64,000 bases of DNA from Meghimatium bilineatum. Taxonomy: Eukaryota > Mollusca > Gastropoda > Stylommatophora > Philomycidae. Positions 24,401-39,400 of this stretch are shown here, in pieces. Under the pieces are notes generated by a model. The model was not told the origin of the DNA. It worked only from the letters and a program-made list of their open reading frames with translations, and made no database searches. A program made the translations under genes and the position numbers. The stretch spans positions 46,371,876 through 46,435,875 of the forward strand of contig CM067317.1 of NCBI GenBank assembly GCA_034231615.1, in the 5' to 3' direction. Position 1 is the first letter of the stretch. Each line of letters starts with the position of its first letter.

Positions 24401-27400
24401 TTGCTAGAAAGAATGTCAAGATTGTAATCAAAGAATCAAAAGTTAATTCATGGAACAAGTATGGAGAACATTTAACTGACATATGTAAAACAAACCCAAG
24501 AGAATTTTTCAAAAGTATTAAATCAATGCAAGTAAGAGAAGAGAGCTATAATCCCATAACAATCATCAATAATAAAAATGGCAAACCATTAGTGAAAAGC
24601 ATGAATAGGAAAGAAAGATGGAAAGAATACTTCCAGGAATTATACAACCCAATAATAACAACAGAATATAGACCCACCAACGCTCAAAAAGATATAGAAG
24701 CCACAGAACCAATTATTACTAAATCAAGAAATAGAAGAAGCCTTAAAACATAGCCCAAGTAATAAATCACCAGGAGAGGACGGTATACCAAGCGAAGCAA
24801 TAAAAGCATGTAGAAATACAGGAGTCCAATGGTTAGCCAGAATATTCACAATAGCCTGGTCAGAAAGAAAAGTACCAGATGACTGGCAAAAATCAGTAAT
24901 TGTACCACTATGGAAAAACAAAGGTAATAAGAGAGAGTGTGAGTCATATAGAGGCATCTCCTTGTTAAGTCACACAGGTAAAATCTACGCAAAAATAATA
25001 GAACAAAGAATGCGATACATTGCAGAACCACAGTTGAGCCCCTCTCAGTTTGGCTTCAGAAGGGGAGCAACCTGTACAGACGCACTTTTCACCCTGAGAC
25101 AACTGAGTGAAAAAGCAATCGAATACAATCAAGATTTAAACTCAGTATTTGTAGACCAGGAAAAGGCATTCGACAGAGTAGATAGAAACATTCTATGGGA
25201 AACCTTAGAAATGTATAACATCAGAGGAAAACTGTTAGATAACATAAAAGCGATATATCAAAAATGCTAAAGCTGAGTAAGAACAACAGATGGAATTACT
25301 GAACCTTTTGAAACAAGATCTGGAGTAAGACAAGGATGCGTACTTTCACCCCTACTTTTCAACATATACATGGACAGAATAATAAAAGAAGCTCATATCA
25401 ACAAAGAGGAAAACATTGCAAATAAACCTGATGAGGAACTTAATAATGAAATCAATGAACTATTATTTGCTGATGATCAAAGTTTAATATACAAAGATGA
25501 GGAAACTTTGCAAAAGCACATCAATGCATTGCTGTTAGCATGTCAGAAGTACAACATGAAAATTGATGTAAAAAAACAGAAGTTATGAAAATTAGCAAGT
25601 CTTCAACACCAATGAATATAACAATAGATAACAACAAAGTGAAGCAAGCCAAAGAATTTAAATATCTAGGCAGCATTTTTTCCGAAGATGGAAGACTAGA
25701 CACAGAAACAAGGTGCCAGAAAGCAAACACAGTGACTTACCAACTTTCACCATTACTTCTTCATCCAAAGATCAAGATGGAAATTAAAAAACAAATATCT
25801 ACAATTTTTATCCCAACACTGTGCTACCAATGTCAAACATGGTCTTTAACAGCTTCGCAGCAAAGAAAAATCATCACATGTGAAATGAAGTGTCTGAGGA
25901 AAGCTGCAATGGTTACCAAATTAGATAAAATAAGAAATGAAGAAATTAGGAAAAGAGTTGGTATAATATCATGTATCGAACATATTGAGAGACAGCAAGT
26001 AAAATGGTTCGGTCACCTTATGAGAATGAAGCCAAACCAAATACCAATAAGAGCATATAATACAAGAATATCCGGGCGTAAAGCCAAAGGTAGACCAAGA
26101 AAACGGTGGATAGAAAACATTAAGATAACCTTGAACAAACATGGACTAAATGCAACCTCGGCGACACATCTGGCCTTGAAACGACAGCTTAAGATACCAC
26201 CCCTAAGATTAACGGAAAGTGTGAATGCGATCAACAATCATTCACCTGGGGATAGACAATAGACTGAACGTTTCCAGTCCCTTGGCCAAGTTTCTGTTCT
26301 CCAGATCTTATTGCATTGCTGATAAAATATGTTTACAATGCTTTTGCTGTTATGTCGTCACAACCTGCTGCTTTTCCTCTCTTCAAACTGTGGATTGCTG
26401 ATCTAATTTCTTCTATTGTAAGCTCTGGTTCTTGTGTACTTCTGTCTGTATTTATTTGGCTCCATGGGTCATTTCGGGGTGACTCTGAGTACATTTCTTT
26501 ACAGTATTCTTTCCACCTTTCTAAAATAGCACATTGCTCTGTAAGGGTGTTTCCTGATTTGTCTTTGATGACTTGCATAGATGTTTTACATGTTTTGCTC
26601 TTTATGGTATCTGCTGCAAGAAACATGTCTTTCATTTTTCGTTCTTCGTACAGGTCCTCTATGTTTTTGCAGGAGTCCTTGATAAATTGTTGTTTATCCT
26701 TTCTAATTTGTCTTTTTATTTCCCTCGTGAGTTGTTTGTATAATGTATGGCTGTTGTTATTGTTGTTGGGCTTAAAGGAGTGCTAAATTGAAATATATAC
26801 CGATTTTCAAGAGTGTACCTAGCTCTATCGTCTATGGTGCGGGATTATAGCCCAGTGACCTGAATATTACTGGCACCATAATGATCAGTGCCATTGAAAT
26901 GTATGGCAACAGGAGTAGGTTTTCTCTGGTTAATGGCATGAAGGTGCCAGAAGAAATGGTCACTCAATCTTAACATTAAACATGATAATTTAAATGAATT
27001 ACAGGTTCACATATAAAGGTCTCATTGATAGGGAAAGTAGCTTTAGGAAATAAAACAGAGCGGAAGTGAACTACATAGGGACATGTGTAGCAATGATGGT
27101 GTTTGCAGCGAATCGTGCCGAAATGGTCTGGAGCATAAGCCCTGAGGTGACTGGACCATATTAAGATGTTTGTCATGCTTATAGGCAACCAGAGCAAAGA
27201 TTTAGAAAATGACACAAGTTTGAGGATATGGTTGGAGAAGGGAATAATGTTTGAACAAGAATCTATGGACAGTAGAGTTATGGGGATGAAGAGTGAGAAC
27301 AAATGTATCTCAGAAATTTAAATCAGAGGAGGAGGAAGTACCATGAGTATCAGTCAAGGTATCTTGATAAGAGAATGTATGGACACAAAAACAAGCCGAT

Positions 27401-30400
27401 GAAAGGACAGTACAGGGTATGAGCATCTACAAAAGAAATCAATCATCTCATAGAATTTATCACAAAAGTTGCGATCATCACTGCATAGGTCATGAAGCTG
27501 GGAGAAAGACAAAAAGTTATGATAAGCAGGTGGATGAGAAGAATTGTAAAGCAGGAAACCATATGCACCAGTAGGTTTGTAGTAAACAGATGTACTGCAG
27601 TCAGGGGGGATGAATTGTGATAATTATGTCAAGAAAGTTGACCGAAGTAGTAATGTTAGATGTGAATTGAATAGCAGGGTTAAAATCATTGATGAAGTTG
27701 ATGGAATGAGACAATTCCACTTCAGGCATGACAGTAATACTTATACCATCATCAATGTATCTATGAAAAAGAAATGGAAAAGGGTCTTCATAGGTCTCCT
27801 AACCTTGATGTTCCAAATGTCTCATGAAAGGCAAGCATAATTAGGCACCATATTAGTACCTTTAGTAATCTTAATACATAGGACCTTTACCTACAGGAAG
27901 ACTACAAACAACTATATAAACTTTTATTTTATAAAGCATGTACTTCTGACTCTATTGTATCTCACATGTTGGCACTCATGCAAATGAAAGAACAGAATGG
28001 CTTGTGTCAAAGGCATCTATAGTTTGTGAATTGAGAATGCATAAGGGAGACATTTTGCCGCTGCTTGATGAGTGCCTGTTGAATGTAGACACTGCTATAG
28101 ATGATGTATCTAGGATACGATTGGAAGAATTTGGCATTTAGTGTGGCATAAGTTGAACTGGGTATCTGAGGGGCAGAATAAGCAATGTGTTCAACCAGTG
28201 AATCACAGGAACTATCAATATGTGTACACTTTGATATTTGCTTGGGGAGACTGAGTATCTATGGGTTTGACCGGAGTGCAGTGAATGTCAGCTTAGATCA
28301 ATTATCAGTAAATCAATGCAAGTAAAGGAAAAAGTAATATGAATTATGAACCAGCGTCATAACACATGGTTTCCCTTAAGTGCTCAGTTGCTTAATGAGT
28401 GGTTGACCAGAAACCACATGACTAGCATTGCCTACCACTCTTGCTCAGTCGCATTGGTGCCATTCCTCGACCTTCCCAGAACATGAATTTTGGTACCGTA
28501 CTTCCTAGTAGCTAGGTAAACCATGGGAGTAATTTTTATTTAAAATCATGAATAATGAGTGGATTCAAAACTTGTGTTGGTTGGTCTGCTGGTGAATGAC
28601 TTAACATCACACTACTGTCTCTTGACTTAATTACTTAATATTATTACTGTCGCTCTCACAACTAAAGTAATTGGTATACAAGGTTCAATAAACTGATGCA
28701 AGAACAAAAGTAAAGTTAAAGTTAACCCATAGCATTTATTAACGCCATAGGGGTGTGAGATGTTAGCGATTTCAGTGGCTCTGCTATATGATGAGGGCAG
28801 TAGCCATCTCCTCTCCCTCACAGTTCTTACTTCCTGGATTAATCATGTACCCAATTAGTGCTGAGTCGACCTGGGAGCCATAGCAATTTGAAAAACATTT
28901 ATCCTCAACCGCGAAATGAACTTAGGACCACTCATATGCAAAGCCAGTGTGCTAACTACTGCATCATGCCCCCCCCCCAATAGGAACAAAAGGGACAACA
29001 GAGAAACAAATAAAGTGACTCCAGCTTTGCACCTACATATCGTATACTAATTTTAAAAAGTGTTGAAAAGGAGTAGTGAACTGACTTCATTGTGCTAAAA
29101 TTACCCCATATATAGTCCATCCTTCTCAACTAAGCCTGCTGAAAGTATCACTCATTGCACATAACTCCATAGCTTCAAGTCCCAGGGATCTCCGAAAAAA
29201 ATTCACTTTATAACAAAGACATGACAAGTGGGATTCTAACATGACCTTTGAGCACAAAGCGAACTGGTTAACTATTACGCCAGCGAGATCCCCCACTATT
29301 GTATCCAACACACCATAATGTTATCAATAATTATGGTATGCAAAAACTCTTATATTGTACCCACCTCAACCTCATCTTCATCAATTTTATTCAGTACAGC
29401 AAATGCTTCCCTCAGAGCAGTGTATCCAACACCTCTAATACAGTCTCTGAAAGTAATCATGGACATTTCATTAATAATACAGTACAGTCACAGAGTAATT
29501 CATCCATCCAATATGATAGTAATCACATAATTTATTAATACAATGTGACACTTATGAAGCAATTATGAAGCATTGTAAGGGGATAATACTGAATTAATTA
29601 ATCAATACAATTCCACAATTCCCAAGTATTTAATCAATACAGTGCAACAGTAATTAAATAATGTATTAACACTATGTGACATTCATAAAGCAATTTATCA
29701 ATCCGCAAAGGAATCCAACCTCGTATTGGGTCAATAACAGTAATTACATACTTTATCAACCCAACTTAACAGTAATAAAATACTTTATAAATCTAATTTG
29801 ACAGTAATTAAATACTTCATCAATACAATGTGACAGTAATTAAATATTTTATCAATATGATGTGTGTATGTCATGTGGCCTATTTTTTGCAGAATGCAGT
29901 CTTCCTTATGAATCTCCTGAAATCCCCGCGGTCTTTGACAAGTTGTCCCTCTAGTGACATATGCATGCATTCTTGAATATCTCTTGTCCAACAACATCTT
30001 GGTTGGCCACTGCCTCTAGTGCCTTCTATCGCCACCTCCAGCAACACTCCTTCATTCGCAAATTCCAAATGAAAATATAAACATTTCTATAAGAAAATTC
30101 TTGGCACAATACTCCTGTAGTTTGCCATTGCTTTCAGGAGGATATCCATATATGACCATATGAGAACACATATGTTCTATTTGCCATCTTGGACCAAAGT
30201 GACAATGTGACAGTAATTAAATACTTTATCAATACAATGTGAATTAGTTAAATACTTTATCAATATAATGTGGCAGTAATTAAATATTTTATCAATACAA
30301 TGTTACAGTAATTAAATACTTTATCAATACAATGTGGCAATAATTAAATATTTTATCAATACAATGTTACAGTAATTAAATACTTTATCAATACAATGTG

Positions 30401-33400
30401 GCAGTAATTAAATATTTTATCAATACAATGTTACAGTAATTAAATACTTTAGCAATACAATTCGACGGCAATTAAATACTTTATCAATACAATGTGACAG
30501 CAACTATAATCTAGACTGAAGTCAAAAAATCAACTTGAAAGAACCGAATATCTGGTACTTTATCTGAAAATTCACTGTATAAATAATTACACTGTCAGAG
30601 GATATCCGAAAAGTTGGAGAGTGCCCTAGTAACAAAATCAATCAATATTTGATTAGCATCACTCAATAGTGTTGATAAGAACATTATACTGATTAGAATT
30701 GTCCAATATGGTGGTGCAGTGAGACAAGTAAAGTTGTAGATTTCAGAGAAATAGAAAAAAACATGCTGCTCAAAAGAACAGAACAATAAACACACAGATG
30801 GTCAACTGACCATACATGTCCAAAATCTGGCAGGGGACTTTATACCACAACTGGACTTTACAATAATCTCTGCACAGACCAGAAAGATGTAACAACACAA
30901 GTTAGAAACTGTTGGCATCATCATCTGCAATGGATGACTATTATCATACACATTTAAATTTAACTTTAAGTAAATCTTCAAACAGATCAAAGGAGTCAAC
31001 AGTAATCAAGACTAATAGAAAAAAAACAATCTTCGATATGCAGATGATAAGTCCTATTTAGCAGAAAGTGAACAGGAGCTATAGTCTAGTAGACAAATCG
31101 AGCAGGAAATATGGATTAGATATGAACACCTTAAAAAAATGTATGATAATCAGCAAAATTAAAAAGGAATAAACACTAAACACAACATATAGATACTGCA
31201 ACAAGCAGACACTTCCTTATATCTCACATATACTACTATATTTTATTATAAATAAAATATATAATTATAAATTTTTATAAATGATAATATAGATGTGAAA
31301 CAGAAGTTAATAGGAGAATATGAATGGTTAAAAGTACTTTCAATGACATCAAGAAGCTATTAACTTCCAAACAGATCACACAAAAAAAGGAGAACATGAA
31401 TGGTTAAAAGTACTTTCAATGACATCAAGAAGCTATTAACATCCAAACAGATCACACAAAAAAGGAGAATATGAATGGTTAAAAGTACTTTCACTGACAT
31501 CAGGAAGATATTAACATCCAAACAGATCACACAAACACTTAAACTTAACAACTTTTATTACTGTGTGTTTTCCTACTAAGGATTGAAGGGAGGTTTTTTG
31601 TCATAGCTGTCGCCGTGATGTGTACAGGAACAATTTTTTATTGCACCTCCGAAAGACAAAAATCCATATCCCAACCATGAACCTGGGACATTAGGATTCT
31701 GAGACCGGTGTTCTAGCCATATTTCAGACATAAAAAACATGACATATTATTGAAGATATTACTTGAAGGTAGAGTTGAGTGGTACCAAGCAAGAGGTAAG
31801 CAGAAATACAAGGGACTCATCATAAAGATATAGTCTGACAAAGTACACCACCAAGGTAACGTACAGATGATTTTCATGGTTTCAGCCAAGCTTTGATGCG
31901 GAAACAGCACTGATAATTATTATAAAATATACTAGACTGTATATATTATATTACACAAATATGCAATATTGCATGCATATATAAAATATACTAGATTAGT
32001 TATAGCATATGTTACTTACACATACAACATTGTATGCCCATCTAAAAGATAACAGATTAAGTAGTATGTTACTTACACATACAACATTGAATGCATATCT
32101 AAAATATAACAGATTAAGCAATATGTTACTTACACATACAACATTGTATGCATATCTAAAATATAACAGATTAAGTAATATGTTACTTACGTATGCAGCA
32201 TTCGGATTCTCTGCATCAGCCTTGATGTATCTGTTAAAGTTTCAACACCTAGAAAAAAAAAACTCATATATTTCCCTCGTAGTATAGACTTTTGGTAAAA
32301 TGAAACATTATTACAGATGTATTATTTCTGCTTGCAGATAAGAAAGTTTTGGAGAGTAGATGGGCACCACTAAATAAAATTCTGTCTACTAAAATGTTAT
32401 TATCTGCATAACAATGGATTGCATCTTTCTGTGATGATGTTTCCAAGGTGGTACCCTTATGAATCTAATGTTTTGATTTACTAAACCTTACTGCACAAAC
32501 TTTCTTCCTCTGTGTTTGTTCTAAAACACCCGCTGGTTAACAGGATGTAGTTATTAAATTTAAATAAGTAAACTGTGTTGTGATTTACAGCTTGGCTGAA
32601 ATAACTGAAGGATCTATCCATGTAGTGAGAAATCTAGCTTGGGTTTGATAGGTAGTGCAAGTGGTAAAATTATTGTCAAGTGGTGTATATATAGAATATC
32701 CACACAAGCCTAGAGATACAATCAGAACACCGACAGGAAAATTCTGCAATAATTATGATGCAGAAATCCAGGCAATTAGTATGGCAGCTAAAAAACTGCT
32801 GAACTCCAACTCTGGCCTACAGCCTGTGGTATTCCTGACAGATGCAAGGTCAGAGCTTCAAGCTCTCCAGTCTGGAAAACTAACAGACTTGAAAAAACTA
32901 CTTAGCAAATTGTCGTACCAGTATCGGGTAACCATGCAGTGGATACCCTCTCACTGTGGAATACCAGGAAATGAAAAAGCAGACCAACTGGCTAAGGAAG
33001 GTGCTGTCAAAGACCAACCAGATATACCAATCACCTACCATCAGAAAAAACAGATGATCAAGTCAATAAGAAAGCCACAAACACCAACACAAGATGACTA
33101 TCACATTATGAACAGATCAGAACAAGTTATAATTCTACGTCTCAGAACAGGACACAACCGACTCCGCAGTCACATGTATACAAAGTTCAAGATTGGCAAC
33201 ACTGCCATGTGTACTTGTGGACAGGCAGCACAGAGTGCCAAACATATACTTCAAGAGTGTTCTGAGCATGAAACGCTGAGGCAGACATATTGGCCAGAGG
33301 AAACAACACTGGAATCAAAGCTCTATGGGACACTGTATGAACTACAAAAGACTGAGTTTTATTAAGGAGACAGAATTACAGATATAGACATGTTTCAAGT

Positions 33401-36400
33401 GAACGAAAGAAGAAGATGAAGAAATTGTCAAGTGCAACGGAGCACATAGGACATCCACTTCCAGTATGAGAATAGAGACCAAGGTTGTTACCTAAGTTTT
33501 CCAATGGATCTCTGAGACTAATTTTACCGGGGAAGTTATAGCGTCTCAGTCCATGCTTCAAAAGATTCAAAATGGTCAGTGTTGGTACGAGTGGATGGAC
33601 CTGTTCCAACCATCTGGATGCCACATGGATTTACTGCCCAGGACATCCTGGAATTTCAGAGAGTAAAATGAGAGAGCAGGATTGCATTGAATATAATTAG
33701 TGATTTGAGAATAGACAAGGGAGACATTTTGCAGTTGCTAGACAAGTGAGTGCCTGATGTGTGTAGACACTACTATTGATGATGCATCTAGGATATGATT
33801 AAGAGAATTTGGTATTCAGTGTAGGAGTTGGTCTGGGTATCTGATAACCAAAATGTGGAATGTATTGAACCAGTGAGTCACAAGAACCATCACTATGCAT
33901 ACACTTTAATATTTGCTTGAGGATAATGAGTACCTATGGGTTTTCCCAGAGAGCAGTAACATTGGCTCATAATTAATCATCAATAAATAATAATCATTCT
34001 TCTTCTTCTTCTTCAGCGTTCGCTCTCAAATAACCACAACGAATATTTCGTGTGATTTTCGCCAGGGAGCGTGAAGTACATTGTGTTGCACGTTCCACAG
34101 TAAAACTGTGATTATTTGCACCCCGGTTGGCCACTCGTGGTCAGGACGTCCGAGGTTCAGCACATCCGTTTTCATCATTCCTTTATTTCGGGTTTGGTCC
34201 CTAGTCCGAGACAGCCTGTGTATCTGTCGCCGGGCACACTGGTGTGAAGTGCCTCTTCACCAAGACGCTTATCGAGCGCGTCTTTCTGGCACGAGGTGCC
34301 CCACCGTCTATAAACCCATCTCGTGCAATTGGACGAACTCTGCCTGTGTCCATCGGGTACTGAACCTTTTCTCATCTGCGAGCCTGGTTCCATATGAGGA
34401 AGAACTCGCCAGAAGAGTTGGACACTGGCTCGTTCGCCCTCCTACCCGAGGCTTCGTTCACAGACATCGTGAACCCCCTCGTACAAGTTTGAGTCTCACA
34501 CCACGTGTTTGAGAGCACGCCGTTCTCGAGCTGAGCGGCCTTGTGCCAATAGCGCCTGAACCCATCAGGTATTGAACCCTTTCTCTCTGCAAGTGTATTT
34601 CCGGTATAGGAAAGCTTGACAATAGAGTTGGGCCAGGGCTAAATCGTTGTCCCTTTTGTGCCTGTGCCCATCAGGTACTGAACCCTTTCTCTCTGCAAGT
34701 GTATTTCCGGTATAGGAAATCTTGACATTAGAGTTGGGCCAGGACTGCTATCGTTGTTCCCTTCTCGCCTAAGCCCATCAGGTTCGGAACCCTTTCTCTT
34801 CGCAAGCATATTTCCGGTATAGGAAGGCTTAACAGTAAAGTTGGTTTAGGTCTTTTTGCTTTTCCGAGCGCCCACAATTGGGTCTGGGTCTCTGCTTATA
34901 AGGATCACAGGTAACTAGAAGCTTGTCTCGAGCTATCAGAGCTTATAGTTCCCCTTTCCTTAGAACTTTTCACTTTTCATTTGCAGTTCGCGCTGCCCTC
35001 TGGTGCTGTTCTGCCCTTTCATTGTGTCATTGTACTCATTATGACATATATTTGTTTCTCTCCATGCAACCACCTTTACGTGTCTTTTACATTGGCCGCC
35101 CCTCCAATGTTCTGACTGGACTAACAGGAGTCACTGTATGTCGACAGTGTCGCTGTATGTGGTGATGCAAATGGTGTCGGAGATATTGTCTGTCTCTTTT
35201 GCAGTCAAATCTCTTTCCATCTGCTTCCTCCACATTCTCGGACACGATCCCCAAATGATTTGGCCAGAATCAGCTCGAGCTGCTGTTTTCTGTTACCAGG
35301 GTGCACCGCGAGGAGGTACATTTGGGATCTTGGTTATCTGCTAACTCTGGGCCCGCCTAGAGCATTGCGTTCCCTTTGCACCCCATAGTAATCATTAATC
35401 AATATAATATTAATCATCAATCAATAATAATCAATGCAATATATGTGCATTCCTGCTTGCCACATTCAAGTTGCGTATGATGTTTTGGTTGACTGTCCTT
35501 TTACAGGATGGATAAGCCAATCAATACTACACCTAACCTTCCATAATCACCTCGTTATGATTGATGATTTTTTTCTTCGTAAGTGAAGATTGGCATTGAA
35601 AAATTCAATTCTGTCTGATATTTGATAGTCTTCAGATGGGAGAGGAATCTAATCTGGGCTCTGAAAAATCTGTTGCAATTTGAAAATGAATGCAGAAGGT
35701 ATCCAGATAATGGAATGAAGAAGGTATTGAGATAATGGAAAGCTGTCTGACTTCTTTCATTTTTATCTGTTTCAAATTACCAGCAGTGTTCTACTCTGTT
35801 CAATATTTGTAATATCCGCACAGATCTAAACAGACTTTGCAGTCAAGAACTGTGGTTTTCCAAGAGCGTGGGTCAATAATGCAGTGTTGATTACCAATTA
35901 TGATGTTCGGTGGTTGGTTGGATGGTTGCTGATCCAGCGGTTCATGGACTCATGCCCTTTTACCTAATGCCATTAAATGACATTATATTTCTGGGAAGTC
36001 TGTGGATTTTCGGCCCACCCCGGGACAGAGCCAGAGAATAACTATCACACCTCCAGGAAGGTAGGTTTCAAACTATGCACTGCTCCTAGCCACTGTAGCC
36101 AAGATATGGTTCACTGTGCTCATTCCCCGCCACCAATTGACTAATGGTTATGCCAAACTTCTCTATTGCTCCAGGCATGCAACCAAATGTTCAAGTCAAA
36201 AGGATTGTCACGTTCTGAGTCACTGTGCCTCTATGATGGGCCTCAGCTATAGGAAAAACAGTGATGTCAGTTTCCTCCTCCTCAGTGCTGCACAGTACAT
36301 CTCTGGTTCCCTCCCAACCACAGAGGGTGCATACATATATATTCAGGCAAACATGAAAAACATTTCAACAACAAAACAAAATCATAACTGTATAGATGAC

Positions 36401-39400
36401 ATGCCATAAAGCTTCTATAAGATAACCTCAATATAATGGCATGTCCTCCACTAAGGTTTTCTGTTGCATGGATGGTATGTCTAGTGGGCCATTGGTAAGA
36501 CCTACATACGCAACCACATGCGTATGATGTTTGCTCACAGTGTAACTAATCTTTGATCTTTTTACAGACTCTGGTAACACATGAGCAACATGGCAAAAAC
36601 ACTCTATCTCACATACATGCACATGTATTTTCATAATATATACACACACATGAAAACACACAAACATGAATGTGTTCACACACACAGACATATATGGATG
36701 CACACTCAAATGTGTTGTTATTCATCAATCACATGATGATGATGACCATTTGTTACATCCACATTTGAAATTCAGTTAGAGTTATGTCCTTGACTATAAG
36801 TTTATAGATGGCCAATAAGCCGTATTCCTTGAACAGTTTGGGCATGGGATAACCACCGTAGATAGTTTTTGATCTACCAGAGACTTTCTAGCTACTCTTC
36901 ACTGTTGTATTTCTCCTTTTCCCCCAAGATGCAGTGCCTTTTTTTGAGAACGTCATGTAGCTCTGTTTCGTAAAGTGTCTTTCCATGCATCTTCATTTAT
37001 TTAAAAGACTTTCAGTGAAGTCTTTAACAAGTCCTTGTAGATTTATTTAGGCCACCTTGAGCAAGTATGCCCTTCTGCAACTCACCATAGAGTAGATATC
37101 TGTGGTAGATATACACAAATGTATATGAACAAATGCTTAAAGTATACACATGCGAGTTCACAGGCACACACACACACACAGACACATACACAGAGAGAGA
37201 GAGAGCATTACTATTTGCATGTCAACACTCACTTGGCATAGACACAGACTTATGGAAGCTGGTAGGTTGCTGTTCTAATGGAAGTAACTTTGACTGAGAA
37301 CTGACAGATTCCACTTCATCTGCCACCACCTTCCCGTCCATTTCTTCCTCTTCTGAAGACTCTGTGGTTTTATTCATTTGAAGTGTAGTATCCAACAAGG
37401 ATATAAAGTTGTTCATCTCTTTCTTCTCTCTAAATGTGAACAAGACAGAGAAAACTTGAATGCAACGAGAAATCAACAACATAAATTATACTTGATCTTT
37501 GAGACAACATAATATGTGAACAATGCAATTTAGAGCTGATCTTTAAAACACACAAAACAAGATGTGAACATGGTAATTTAATTGATCTTTGAAATACATA
37601 ACATAAGTAGTCAGAACAAAGAAATTTAGAATTGATCTTTGGAACAAAAAAGCACAAAACTAGCATTACGGCTACATGCCATACATGTTGTAAGGGGGCG
37701 ACTAAGGAGGTTTAGGGTTGGAGTTGGCTGTCCGAATCCATAGGGGATCATAGTAACTCAGAAATCATACTGAATTTGCATTTATCAGACAGAAAAGATG
37801 TACACAATGACACATAGCATTCCATTCTCAGGACTGCATCCTGTTAATCTGCAGGAGTTTGAGAATCTTCTCAGAACTGTATCCTGCTAATCTGCAAGAG
37901 TTTGAGATTGTTCTCAGGACTGTATCCTGCTAATCTGCAAGAGTTTGAGATTGTTCTCAGGACTGTATCCTGCTAATCTGCAAGAGTTTGATAATCTTCT
38001 TAGGATTGTATCCTGCAAATCTGCAGGAGTTTGAGAATCTTCTCAGGACTGTATCCTGCTAATCTGCAGGAGTTTGAGAACAAATGTGGAAGAAGAAGTA
38101 ATTCTTAAAAATTCTACAATATTTCAAAAGCAATGACCTAAACAAAAATTCTACAATATTTCAATAGCAATGACCTAAACAAAAATTCTACAATATTTCA
38201 ATAGCAATGACCTAAACAAAAATTCTACAATATTTCAATAGCAATGACCTGTACAGGATATGATTCACTTACTTGATAGTGTGTAGGTATTGACTTTGAA
38301 TGCATCAACATTGTCAGGAAAAGATTTCATCTTAAAAATGTTATGCTGTTACATCAATGATGTAAAGTCAAATGGTTTGAGACCAGGGGCAGCCGGATCA
38401 GCTACCATCAATGATGTAAACTCAAAGAACATGAGACAATGGACCATTGGATTAGCTACTAACCACCAATGATGTAAAATCAAATTACGAAAAGCCCATA
38501 GAATGATGGATCAGCTACTAACCAACCATCAATAGTGCAAAGTTAAAGAACATGAGTCCATGGACCATTGGATTAGCTCCCAACCAACTATCAATGATAT
38601 AAAGTTAATGGATATGAGCCTATTGACCACTGGATCAGCAACCAACCAACCAACCAACCAACCATCAATGATGTAAGGGTTGCATTGCCAAATATGACTG
38701 GAAAGGTTGTTATGTATGGGGAAACTGTACACTTTGGCAAATATGTGATGTACAATGTAAAGTTATCAACTACAAGTTTGATTCAATGATGCATACATTT
38801 TTAAACTCTCATCTCTTGTAGAAGAGAGTAACAAGTTTATGTCATCAAAATGGCAGCTGCAATACATTTTTTTATCACTACCCTCTGGCTCAGTGGCGGC
38901 GTGGTACAGTGCGTGTCTGTGACGGTTAGGATAAGGTAAAGGTAGGGCTCATGGCAGAAAACTGCCGTCATGGATGAAGATAACTCTTCATGTACCAAGT
39001 CGCAGCAACTATTAGGTGGGGAGGCCAGTTTCATTCCTTGCTGTGTTTACCTTCTCTAACTTCTAACTCATGCGTCAGGTACTCATTTACAGCTGGGTCG
39101 ACTGGAGGAGTGATCCAGTCAAGCAAAAAATTATGACCCTGATTGTTTGCCTGGATATTGTTTCAAACCTAGCACGCTGTAACTTTTGATAGTAAGCAAT
39201 CTCATTAACTAAGCTGCCGTGCTTCTGTAAGGCTAAGGTACCAGGTTCAAATCCAGCCACAGACAATTGTGCATTTGTACCGTTCAGAAAACAATGGCAA
39301 AACTACTTAACAAATTTATATTGCCTAGAAAATCCCAACATGCTGATGTGATGACTACATCCTGAATAGGATAGTCTACCTATTTTTTTGTTTACCTTGA

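Noticed and set aside
38270-38330. A further exon (AAG|ATGAAATC...ATCAA|GTAAGTG) of the NEK-like gene
   Set aside because: Its splice sites look fair, but inserting it after exon 40740-40858 creates a TGA at the junction, while the exons without it join in phase.
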